A DNA stretch of 64,000 nt from assembly GCF_009708215.1 (NCBI RefSeq), contig NZ_CP046175.1, forward strand, positions 744,001 through 808,000, in the 5' to 3' direction. The stretch comes from Occultella kanbiaonis. Its GTDB lineage: Bacteria; Actinomycetota; Actinomycetes; Actinomycetales; Beutenbergiaceae. Shown here piece by piece: positions 18,876 through 26,489 of this stretch. The notes below the pieces were generated by a model, which was given only the letters and a program-made list of their open reading frames with translations, did not search any database and was not told where the DNA came from. The position numbers were made by a program, and so were the translations under genes. The stretch's first letter is position 1, and each line of letters starts with the position of its first letter.

Positions 18876-20858
18876 TCACCGCAGCCGCGGCAGCCAGACG
18901 GACATCTCGCCGGGGCCGCGGTTGGCCCACCGGGCGTACGGGACAAGCGTCAGCGGCAGCGGCACGGGCGACTCCTCACGCAGTTCGCCGTACAGCGAGC
19001 CGGCCGCGACCGGGCTCGGGATCCGGACGGCTTCGGTGTGCAGGGTGACGTAGTCGGTGAGGATGCCCGCGCCGTCGGCCTCGCTCCAGTGCGCCCCCGC
19101 CGGCACGTGGACGGACTCCACGCCCACGCCGTCGGGCAGGTCCGCGCTCTCCACGCAGTACACGAGGGGCCCGCGCATGATGGCCACCTGGTTCGTCGCC
19201 TCCTCCACGAAGTGGTGGGCGACCATCGTGCGCACCCGCAGCGGGATCTCGACGAGGATCTCCTCGTCGGACCAGGTGCGCTCGATCACCGCGTAACCGC
19301 CCTCGACGGCGGAGGTCGCCTCGCCGGCCACGCTCACCGTGGTCTCGGGTGCCCAACCGGGCACGCGCACGCGCACCGTGGCTCGCACCGGAGCCTGCGC
19401 CCGGACCCGGATCCGCACGGTGCCCTCGCTCGGGTACCGGGTGGTCTGCGTGACCTCGACGGGCACGCCGCCGATCGTGAGATTCGCGGTGCCGGGCAGG
19501 AACTGGTGCACCCAGAGCGCGTCGGTGCCCTGGGAGTAGGCGTAGTACGGCAGTTCCGCGATGACCCGCGCGATGTTCGGCGGGCAGCAGAAGCAGTTGG
19601 TCATGTACTCCTGGCGCAGCCGGTGGTCCGAGGCCGGGGGCGTGGTCCGCTCCGGGTCGCCCGCCCGCCGCATCTGGTACGGGAGGTCGCGCACCGCGCG
19701 CATCGGGTTCGTGTAGAAGTAGCTGGAGCCCTCCGCGCCGATCATCGCCGGCAGCGAGTTGAACAGGACCCGCTCGATCTCGTCGGCGTACTTGGCCTCG
19801 CCGGTCAGGGCGAGCATCCGCCAGGACCAGAGGACGAAGCCGAGCGTCGCGCAGGACTCGTTGTACGCCGTCGTCTGCGGCAGCTGGAACGGCCGACCGT
19901 AGGCCTGGTGCGTCTTCGTGATCGTGGAGTAGTCCTGCCCGGCGTCCGGCGAGGCACCGTCGTACACGGCGCCGCACCCGCCGGTCAGGTACAGCTTCGC
20001 GGAGACGACGTCCTGCCAGAGCGCCTCGACGGCCTCGCGGAAGGCCGGGTCGCCGGTCTCGAGGGCGTAGTCGGTCATGCCCGCGAACAGGTAGTTCGCG
20101 CGCACCGCATGCCCGGTCGCGACGTGCTGGGACTGAACCGGGTGGACGTCCTGGTTGTCGTCGCCGCCGGCCGAACCCTTGCCGCCGTGCAGCTCGAGCA
20201 GCCTGCGGGCGAGGTCGAGGTAGCGGGCGTCGCCGGTGCTGCGGTAGACCTCGATGGTGCCCATGTAGTGGGAGGGGCAGATGTTGCAGTCCGCGAGGGC
20301 GTCGGGCCGTTCCTGTGCGGCTCGGACGAGGAAGTCGGCGGCGCCGAGCGCGGCGGCGTAGTAGGTGTCGGAGCCGGTGAGCCGCTTGTGCAGGCAGCCG
20401 AGGGTCATCAGGTGGCCGAGGTTGTAGGTCTCGAACTGGAGCCGGTCGGTCAGCGGTGCGACATCCTCGCCCCGGTTCGCGGCGATGGTCGTCCTCGTGT
20501 GGACGTACCCGTCCGGTCGTTGCGCGGCGACGATGGCGTCCGCGGCGTCGGCGACCCGGCCGGCCAGGCCAGGCGCGTCCGGCTCGGCCACGACGGCGGC
20601 CTCGATCCACTTGTAGAGGTCGCCGTCCATGAACGGCGCGGCGTGGTGCTCGCCCTGCGCGCGGCCGGCCGCGATGCGGAAGTTCTCCACGGCGTGCGCG
20701 ATCGCGGGGTCGAACATCAGGTCGCCCATCGAGGGGATGGTCACCTCGAGGGCGTTCGCGCGCAGCCGACCGAGCGGCCCGTGGGCGTCCATGGTCACCG
20801 ACGACGGCGGGACCGAGGTCATCACGGCGTGCGGGCTGGCGGTGGTGTCGGTCAGCAT
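18876..20858 (-). CDS. GH127 beta-L-arabinofuranosidase (first copy)
   Basis: 660 residues from ATG at 20858 with a strong GGAGGAG site; the longer upstream frame is out-of-frame kinase sequence. The all-alpha barrel contains RLQFETYNLGH. The zinc/catalytic set of the family is present: Glu334 and Cys336 in YNESCA, and Cys424-Cys425 in CFCCPPN. There is a C-terminal beta-sandwich. There is no signal peptide. GH127 removes beta-L-arabinofuranose; such residues occur on rhamnogalacturonan II side chains and plant glycoproteins. Its start overlaps the kinase gene end by 7 bases. Confidence 0.92.
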   Translation of the reverse strand: MLTDTTASPHAVMTSVPPSSVTMDAHGPLGRLRANALEVTIPSMGDLMFDPAIAHAVENFRIAAGRAQGEHHAAPFMDGDLYKWIEAAVVAEPDAPGLAGRVADAADAIVAAQRPDGYVHTRTTIAANRGEDVAPLTDRLQFETYNLGHLMTLGCLHKRLTGSDTYYAAALGAADFLVRAAQERPDALADCNICPSHYMGTIEVYRSTGDARYLDLARRLLELHGGKGSAGGDDNQDVHPVQSQHVATGHAVRANYLFAGMTDYALETGDPAFREAVEALWQDVVSAKLYLTGGCGAVYDGASPDAGQDYSTITKTHQAYGRPFQLPQTTAYNESCATLGFVLWSWRMLALTGEAKYADEIERVLFNSLPAMIGAEGSSYFYTNPMRAVRDLPYQMRRAGDPERTTPPASDHRLRQEYMTNCFCCPPNIARVIAELPYYAYSQGTDALWVHQFLPGTANLTIGGVPVEVTQTTRYPSEGTVRIRVRAQAPVRATVRVRVPGWAPETTVSVAGEATSAVEGGYAVIERTWSDEEILVEIPLRVRTMVAHHFVEEATNQVAIMRGPLVYCVESADLPDGVGVESVHVPAGAHWSEADGAGILTDYVTLHTEAVRIPSPVAAGSLYGELREESPVPLPLTLVPYARWANRGPGEMSVWLPRLR

Positions 20859-22270
20859 CGGGCTGGCTCCTCCATCGGGTCGCTGGTGGTCGAAGCCCGG
20901 CCGAGCCGGACGTCCTCGAACAGGTCCTGGTGGCCCATCTGGCCGCCCTTGAGCACCATCGCGGCGCCGTCGTACGGATGCCCGGAGGCGTGGGCGCGGC
21001 ACAGCACCACGTTGCCCCACGGGCGCGCGGAGATGGTCAGCGCGTCCACGTCGAGACCGCGGAGCAGGTGGCCGCTGGTGTCGCCCCCGCAGACCAGGAG
21101 CCGGGTGCGTGGCGCGGCGCGCAGCCGGGCCCGGCCGACCTCGGCGAGGTCGGCGACGACCCGGTCGGAGGGGACGGGCTCGCCGCCGGGAGTGGTCGAG
21201 TGGAACACCGTGTTCGCGCCACCGGCATGGGCTGCGACCGCCCGCTCGACGGCGCCCGGCTCGCGCAGGTCCACGGCCGTCCAGCCAGCCCTGGTCGCGG
21301 CCAGGATCTGCTCCCAGGTCCGGGCCGACCGGCTGCCGGAGAGCGCCAGAACGGCGCCTTCGGCCGGGACGACGGCGGAGCCCAGCCGGTCCTGCGCGGT
21401 CCGGTTCGTGTCGGGCCGGGCCCTCGCGAGGACGCGGCCAACGCCGAGGCTCAGGCCGCCGGCGCCGAGCACGAACCGGGGCCGGTCGCCCGGCAGGAGC
21501 AGGATCGCCGCGCCGGCCAGGTCGAGGTGGTCGGCGGTGAAGGCGTCCAGGACCACCGCGGCCGCGCCGGTGGCGGTGATCGCGAGGGCGACGGCGTCGG
21601 CCCGGCCGACCCGCGGCGCTTCCGCGGAAGCGTTGTCGGCGGTGAGCGCTTGCGCGGAAGCGGCTCCGGCGCGGTGCGAGCCGACCCGGGGGGCGACGCT
21701 CGCGCCCGACGCGGGCTCCGCCGTCGGACCGTAGTTGCGCCAGTCCAGCGCGGCGATCGGCAGGTCGGTCTGGGCGCCGAGATGGCGCACCAGGTCGGAC
21801 TCGGTGCTCGGGGTGACCGGATGCGCCCTCATCGTGGGTTGCCGGTCGAGCCGGAACACCCGCTCGCCGTCGCTGGCGAAGTGGTGCCCGAAGAACGTGT
21901 AGCGGCCGAAGTCCGGCTGGGCGAACAGCACCGGGACCGGTCGCTGGCCGAACACCTCGCGCCCCAGTTCGAGGACGCGACCGAGGCTGCCGACAACCGG
22001 GGAGGAGTCCGCCGTCGAGCAGGCCTTGTACTGAACGATCGGGGCGCCGCGGCCGGCGAACCAGCGCAGCGCGGGGACCACCTCGGCGGCGAGCTCCTCG
22101 GTGGGCAGGGAGCGGGCGACGCCGGCGATGCCTACCACGTCGTGATCGTCGCCGAGGCGTTCGGCAGCGGCCACGGACGTGGCGAGCACGCCGGTGAGTC
22201 CGGCGGCGCGCAGCTGCAGCAGGGCATCCACCGAGCCGGTGAAGTCGTCCCCGTAGAAGCCGAGCCTCAT
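20852..22270 (-). CDS. Four-carbon acid-sugar kinase family (DUF1537), OiaK-like by context
   Basis: 472 residues. The N-terminal lobe begins with the family signature MRLGFYGDDFTGSVDAL. The C-terminal nucleotide lobe has LVCGGDTSGHLL, with ISARPWGNVVLCRAHASG and MVLKGGQMGHQDLFEDV at its end. The family uses ATP to phosphorylate acid sugars. It overlaps the RuBisCO-like gene by ATGA, the pairing seen for 3-oxo-isoapionate kinase (OiaK) and its transcarboxylase/hydrolase. An Ala-rich insert between the lobes (~residues 184-217) carries APRVG twice and is encoded by palindromic DNA (21617-21662), so it may be a recent repeat insertion. The substrate is inferred, not seen. Confidence 0.85.
   Translation of the reverse strand: MRLGFYGDDFTGSVDALLQLRAAGLTGVLATSVAAAERLGDDHDVVGIAGVARSLPTEELAAEVVPALRWFAGRGAPIVQYKACSTADSSPVVGSLGRVLELGREVFGQRPVPVLFAQPDFGRYTFFGHHFASDGERVFRLDRQPTMRAHPVTPSTESDLVRHLGAQTDLPIAALDWRNYGPTAEPASGASVAPRVGSHRAGAASAQALTADNASAEAPRVGRADAVALAITATGAAAVVLDAFTADHLDLAGAAILLLPGDRPRFVLGAGGLSLGVGRVLARARPDTNRTAQDRLGSAVVPAEGAVLALSGSRSARTWEQILAATRAGWTAVDLREPGAVERAVAAHAGGANTVFHSTTPGGEPVPSDRVVADLAEVGRARLRAAPRTRLLVCGGDTSGHLLRGLDVDALTISARPWGNVVLCRAHASGHPYDGAAMVLKGGQMGHQDLFEDVRLGRASTTSDPMEEPARC
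21617..21662. repeat. Palindromic repeat pair inside the kinase linker
   Basis: CGCTTCCGCGGAAGCG at 21617-21632 is a perfect 16-bp palindrome. A near copy, GCGCTTGCGCGGAAGCG, follows at 21646-21662. Both encode the Ala-rich insert between the two kinase lobes. Confidence 0.65.
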
Positions 22271-23514
22271 CGGGGCGGCCCGAACGCGGTCAGGGCCGCC
22301 GCGAGCTCCGGCACGGACGCCGCGCGCGCCTCAAGGGTCTCGCCCGCGAGCGCCGCCGACCACGCCTCGCGCATGGCCCGGACCCCGGCCGCCGAGCCAC
22401 CCGGGTGCCCGTGGATGCCGCCCCCGGCCAGGACCAGGAGCCGATCGGTGCCGACCCGTTCGTAGGTGCGCGTGGCCAGCGCGGCGGTCTGCCCGGAGGA
22501 GAGCACCGGGACCGCCTCGTACCCGCCGAGCAGCGGGGCGCGCACCGCCGCGATCGAGGCCAGGACCTGCTCGTCGCTCTCGTAGAACTTGTTGCTCAGC
22601 CCGTTCGTGTGCACGTGGTCGGAGCCGGCCAGGCGGGAGAGCTTCTGGAACACCATGAAGTCGATGCCGACCTGGGGCGAGCGCGAGTACGCGCCGAACA
22701 TCGTGCGGTGGCCGTGGATCGGGAGCTCGGCGTGTGCGCGCAGGTACTGCAGCCCGGCCAGGCCGACGGTGTTCACGCAGATCATGACGCAGGTGCCGCC
22801 GGCGGCCTTCACGAGGTCGTGGTTGGCGGCCAGCCGATCGATGTCGTCGGTGATGTTGAACGCGTACATCGGCATCCGGCCGTTGCGGTCCGCGGCGCGA
22901 TGCAGCGCGTCCGTCACCACGCGGACCCGCTCGGCCAGCGGCAGGTTCGGGGCGTTGCCCTGGAGCTCGTCGTCCTTGATGAAGTCGATGCCCGCGTCCG
23001 CGAGCTCGGTGACCAGCTCGCCCAGCTGCTCGGCGCTCAGCCCGATGCTCGGCTTGACGATCGTGCCCAGCAGCGGGCCCTGCGCGCGCCCGGTCAGTGC
23101 GAGGGTGCCGTCCCAGCCGAACGCCGGCCCGGGGTACCGCTCGGCGAACGCCGCCGGCAGGTCCAGGTCCACCAGGCGCAGCGCGCCCGCCTCCCGGATC
23201 TCGAACAGGTTCCCGGCCACGGCGGCGAGCAGGTTCGGGATCGACGGCCCGAAGTTGTGCAGGGGGAACTCGATGCTCACCCGCGCCCGGCGGGCCTCGC
23301 GCCAGTCCCCGGACGCACCGGGCAGCGGGGGCCGCCCGCTCAGCGGCAGCTCCTCGATCCCGACGACCCGCGCCGCGTACCGCCGTTTGAGCTCCTCGGT
23401 CTCGCGGGCCACCGCGACGAACGTGCCGCTCGACTGCTCGCTCGCCATCACCGCCGCGGTGCGCTCCAGGGGCATGGCGGTCTCGATCTCGTAGACCGCG
23501 GTGACAACGCTCAT
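22267..23514 (-). CDS. RuBisCO-like protein, OiaX-type (3-oxo-isoapionate-4-phosphate cleavage)
   Basis: 415 residues with the two RuBisCO large-chain domains. The barrel keeps Lys154 in GTIVKPSIGLS (equivalent to RuBisCO K175) and the carbamylated-lysine metal site Lys180, Asp182, Glu183 in FIKDDE. The 26-residue spacing between the two lysines is as in true RuBisCO. There is no small subunit or phosphoribulokinase nearby, and the N-terminus VVTAVYEIET is that of RuBisCO-like proteins. Its overlap with a DUF1537 kinase matches the apiose pathway in which 3-oxo-isoapionate-4-phosphate is split to 3-phosphoglycerate and glycolate. ATG at 23514 follows GAAGGAG. The exact activity is inferred from this context. 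Confidence 0.85.
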   Translation of the reverse strand: MSVVTAVYEIETAMPLERTAAVMASEQSSGTFVAVARETEELKRRYAARVVGIEELPLSGRPPLPGASGDWREARRARVSIEFPLHNFGPSIPNLLAAVAGNLFEIREAGALRLVDLDLPAAFAERYPGPAFGWDGTLALTGRAQGPLLGTIVKPSIGLSAEQLGELVTELADAGIDFIKDDELQGNAPNLPLAERVRVVTDALHRAADRNGRMPMYAFNITDDIDRLAANHDLVKAAGGTCVMICVNTVGLAGLQYLRAHAELPIHGHRTMFGAYSRSPQVGIDFMVFQKLSRLAGSDHVHTNGLSNKFYESDEQVLASIAAVRAPLLGGYEAVPVLSSGQTAALATRTYERVGTDRLLVLAGGGIHGHPGGSAAGVRAMREAWSAALAGETLEARAASVPELAAALTAFGPPR

Positions 23515-23562
23515 TCAGGCTCCTTCGCGCGGCCGGCCCGGCGCCCGGACCGACTCCGGTCA

Positions 23563-23592
23563 AGGTTATGCATGAATGACTGGACGTGCAAA
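23563..23592 (-). promoter_or_regulatory. Possible promoter of the RuBisCO-like/kinase genes
   Basis: On the minus strand TTTGCA (23587-23592) and TAACCT (23563-23568) are 18 bases apart in the 84-bp gap before the RuBisCO-like gene. The match to consensus is only fair. The genes could instead be read from the pectinesterase promoter. Confidence 0.35.
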
Positions 23593-23598
23593 CACCGG

Positions 23599-24996
23599 TC
23601 AGCGCGGATCCCATCCGCCCAGGATGCGCGCAGGGTCGCGCAGCCGTTCGGCCTCGTCCGCTCCGAGCCGGCGGGCCACGGCAGATCGCATGCCCAGGTC
23701 GATCGGGTGCCCGTCGAGCGTGCTGCTGCCGCACTCGCGCAGGCGCAGCCGGCTCGTGTCCCAGCGTCCGGTGACGTCAGTGGTGACCCATCCGTCGGCG
23801 GCGATGTGGGCGTCCATGGCAGCATCGACGAACACCACCTCGCTCCCCGCGAACCGCGACAGTTCGACTCGGCTCAGGTAGCTGCTTCCGTCCGGCACGG
23901 TCGGCGCCCTGGTCAGCCTGACGTTGACGAACACGGCTCCCGGGCCGTCGTCGACATTGCGGATCTGGGTGTAGTAGCCGGGACCGAGTGCCTTGAGCTC
24001 GGTGTCCTCGATCAGGATGCCGCCGGTGCCCCAGACGAAGTCCACGTCGCCCTCGATGTAACTGTCGACGACGTAGCCGCTGCCCTGCAGGCGCAGCGTG
24101 TCCTGATGGCTGAGCAGTGAGACCCGCCGCAGCCTGATCCTCTTCCCGTTGCCACGGAACGCCTCCGCCTGTCCGCCGCCGACGGGGGTGCTGTTGCGGA
24201 TCGTCAGATCCTCGACCGTCACGTCGTCGGCGTCGACTCCGACGACGGCGCGCCAGCAGTTGAACCGGTCGGACCGGTCCAGCACTCGCTTCGGGCAGCA
24301 GCTGGTATCGATAGGCTGCCCGCGCATCGCCGCGTCGCCGTTCAGCGGGTCGTTGTTCGGATAGTCGATCACCGTCCCGTGCCGGTCGGCGCCGCGGAGC
24401 GTGAGGTGCGGCCTGGTCGGTGGCACGTAGACGATCTCCCGGTAGGTTCCGGGGGAGATCGTGATCAGGACCTCGCGGCCGTTGCCCTCCGGTACCGAGT
24501 CGACGGCGCCCTGCACCGTGCAGAAGTCGCCGTGCCCGGCTGCATCCACCGTCAGTTCGGTCGCGCCGGGCAGGGCAGGTGTGCGGGTGTGGAAGTGCCA
24601 GCCGTCCTCGATGGTGATGCCGTCGTGCCCGTGCACGAAGCCCGGGTCCATCGTCACCACGAAGTCCTCGTCCGGATCGAGGGTGCGGTGCAGCGTGAGG
24701 AGGACCTCTTCGCCCTCGACGAGCACGGGATGGTAGTTCCACCAGTGGAGCTCGCCGTGATCGGACCGGGCGGAGCCGATCTGCCGGCGCCCGACCCCAG
24801 GGTCGGCCAGGTCGATCGTGTCCACCACCGTGCCGTCGCCGCGATGCACCCGCAGCCGGCCGCGCCGGCCGATCTCCACCGGGTGCTCGAACCGGAGGCG
24901 TAGCGGCGCGTCCACGCAGACGCCGTCGCCGGTCGGTGACACCCGCGCACCGCCACCGGTCGGCGGGGCGGTGGCCGCTTGCGGCCCCATCGTCAC
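23599..24996 (-). CDS. Pectinesterase-family (CE8) protein with N-terminal Ig-like domain, cytoplasmic
   Basis: 465 residues. The first ~140 residues form an Ig-like module (VCVDAPLRLRFEHPVEIGRRG, HWWNYHPVLVEGEEVLLTLH). The parallel beta-helix then carries family motifs GQAEAFRGNG, SHQDTL (catalytic Asp) and YIEGDVDFVWG (second Asp). The usual LGRPW motif near the C-terminus is replaced by YLSRVELS, and there is a CC pair in DTSCCPKRV. There is no signal peptide, unlike secreted pectinesterases. It probably removes methyl esters from imported galacturonide oligomers, but the changed arginine motif makes another carboxyl ester possible. It is divergent from the GH28 gene. Confidence 0.85.
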   Translation of the reverse strand: MTMGPQAATAPPTGGGARVSPTGDGVCVDAPLRLRFEHPVEIGRRGRLRVHRGDGTVVDTIDLADPGVGRRQIGSARSDHGELHWWNYHPVLVEGEEVLLTLHRTLDPDEDFVVTMDPGFVHGHDGITIEDGWHFHTRTPALPGATELTVDAAGHGDFCTVQGAVDSVPEGNGREVLITISPGTYREIVYVPPTRPHLTLRGADRHGTVIDYPNNDPLNGDAAMRGQPIDTSCCPKRVLDRSDRFNCWRAVVGVDADDVTVEDLTIRNSTPVGGGQAEAFRGNGKRIRLRRVSLLSHQDTLRLQGSGYVVDSYIEGDVDFVWGTGGILIEDTELKALGPGYYTQIRNVDDGPGAVFVNVRLTRAPTVPDGSSYLSRVELSRFAGSEVVFVDAAMDAHIAADGWVTTDVTGRWDTSRLRLRECGSSTLDGHPIDLGMRSAVARRLGADEAERLRDPARILGGWDPR

Positions 24997-25041
24997 AGCG
25001 ACCCGCGAGGGGGCCGGGAAGTGGCAGGCATAGGCGCACTA

Positions 25042-25078
25042 TACGCATTTCGCGCTAGTCTGGATGCGCAGATCGCGC
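25042..25078 (+). promoter_or_regulatory. Direct-repeat operator, DeoR-type (site A)
   Basis: Two 14-base direct repeats, TACGCATTTCGCGC (25042-25055) and TGCGCAGATCGCGC (25065-25078), are spaced 23 bases start to start. TAGTCT (25056-25061) between them fits a -10 hexamer for the GH28 gene. The same arrangement occurs at 44836-44872 next to the DeoR gene, with about 26 of 37 bases identical without gaps. It lies in the 167-bp divergent region between pectinesterase and GH28. Confidence 0.6.
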
Positions 25079-25163
25079 AGTTCGGCTGGAGGACGGTCCC
25101 GGACCGGACCGTTCCCCAACGGCGCTGCTGTCGATCCGCCCCCCTGCCCTCGAGAGGACGACG

Positions 25164-26489
25164 ATGAGCGACGGCGGCACTGCCCGCACCGGGACCGTGG
25201 ACCAACGCGCGGCCGAGATCCTGCGTCGGGTATCGCCTCCGGTGTTCGCCGACCGCGTCCTGGAGGTCACCGCGTTCGGGGCCGTCGGGGACGGGGCGAG
25301 CGACTGCACGGCCGCGATCGCGGCGGCGATATCGGCCTGTTCGAGGGCCGGCGGTGGGCGCGTGCTGGTGCCGGCCGGGAGGTTCCGGACCGGCCCCGTG
25401 CACCTGCTCGACGACGTCGAACTGCACCTGGCCGCCGGTGCGGTGCTGGCGTTCAGCCAGGAGTCCGCCGACTACCTGCCGGCGGTCCGCACCCGGTATG
25501 AGGGCGTGGACTGCTTCAACTATTCTCCGTTCCTCTACGCGATCGGTCGACGGAACATCGCCGTGACCGGAAGCGGGGTGGTGGACGGCGGTGCCGACGA
25601 GCAGCACTGGTGGAACTGGGTCAAGGCGCCGGCACCGCACGAGGGCCCTGCGAAGCAACGTCTCCTGGCCGCGGCGGCCGCCGGGGTGCCGATGGCGGAG
25701 CGGGTGTTCGGGGTGGGGGACCACCTGCGCCCGAACCTGCTCCAGTTCGTCGATTGCCAGAACGTACTCGTCTCGGGTGTCACGTTCCGCCGTTCGCCGA
25801 TGTGGACCATCCATCCGCTCCGGTGCACGAACGTCACGATCCGCGGCGTCGTGGTGGACAGCCACGGACCGAACAACGACGGGTGCAACCCGGAGTCCTC
25901 GCGCGACGTGCTGATCGAGGACTGCACGTTCGATACCGGTGACGACTGCATCGCGATCAAGGCCGGCAAGGGGCCCGACGGGTGGCAGGCGGGGGAGTCC
26001 ACGGCCGGCGTGGTGATCCGGGACTGTCGGATGCGGGCCGGTCACGGCGGCGTCACCGTGGGTAGCGAGACCAGTGGGGGCATCTCGGACGTGGTGGCCT
26101 ACCGCTGCCGGATGTCCAGCCCGGACCTGGGCCGTGCCCTTCGGATCAAGTCCAATCCCGAGCGCGGCGGCCACATCCGGGACATCCTGTTCGCGGACAT
26201 CGAGGTCGGTGAGGTCCGCCAGGCCGTGCTCGAGGTGGCCCTGGACTACGGCCGGGTGACGGCGGGTGGGCACCCTCCGTACGTCTGCGACATCGAGGTG
26301 CTCAGGGTCACCGCCGAGGCCGCCGGATGCGCCGTTCGGCTGATCGGGCTGCCGGACGCACCGATCCGTCGGCTACGTCTGCGGGACTGCTCGTTCGAGC
26401 GGCTCGCCGGCCCGGACGTCGTCCGCCACGTGGTCGACGCCGACCTCGGCCCCGGCCGCGGTGAACCGGAGCAACTGCCACAGCGGTAG
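25164..26489 (+). CDS. GH28 polygalacturonase-family hydrolase, cytoplasmic
   Basis: 441 residues forming a right-handed beta-helix. The inverting catalytic set is visible: Asp239 in PNNDGCNPES, Asp260-Asp261 in TGDDCIAIK, His294 in GHGGVTVGSE and Arg327-Ile-Lys329 in LRIKSN. The N-terminus (VTAFGAVGDGASDCTAAI) is the normal GH28 opening and there is no signal peptide. The subgroup is exo-acting galacturonidases that strip galacturonic acid or rhamnogalacturonide from oligomers. ATG at 25164 follows GAGAGGACG. The last 117 bases overlap the convergent gene at 26373. Confidence 0.92.
   Translation: MSDGGTARTGTVDQRAAEILRRVSPPVFADRVLEVTAFGAVGDGASDCTAAIAAAISACSRAGGGRVLVPAGRFRTGPVHLLDDVELHLAAGAVLAFSQESADYLPAVRTRYEGVDCFNYSPFLYAIGRRNIAVTGSGVVDGGADEQHWWNWVKAPAPHEGPAKQRLLAAAAAGVPMAERVFGVGDHLRPNLLQFVDCQNVLVSGVTFRRSPMWTIHPLRCTNVTIRGVVVDSHGPNNDGCNPESSRDVLIEDCTFDTGDDCIAIKAGKGPDGWQAGESTAGVVIRDCRMRAGHGGVTVGSETSGGISDVVAYRCRMSSPDLGRALRIKSNPERGGHIRDILFADIEVGEVRQAVLEVALDYGRVTAGGHPPYVCDIEVLRVTAEAAGCAVRLIGLPDAPIRRLRLRDCSFERLAGPDVVRHVVDADLGPGRGEPEQLPQR

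Noticed and set aside
22267-23514. Carbon-fixing RuBisCO
   Set aside because: No small subunit, no phosphoribulokinase and a RuBisCO-like N-terminus; the coupling to a DUF1537 kinase indicates a catabolic homologue.
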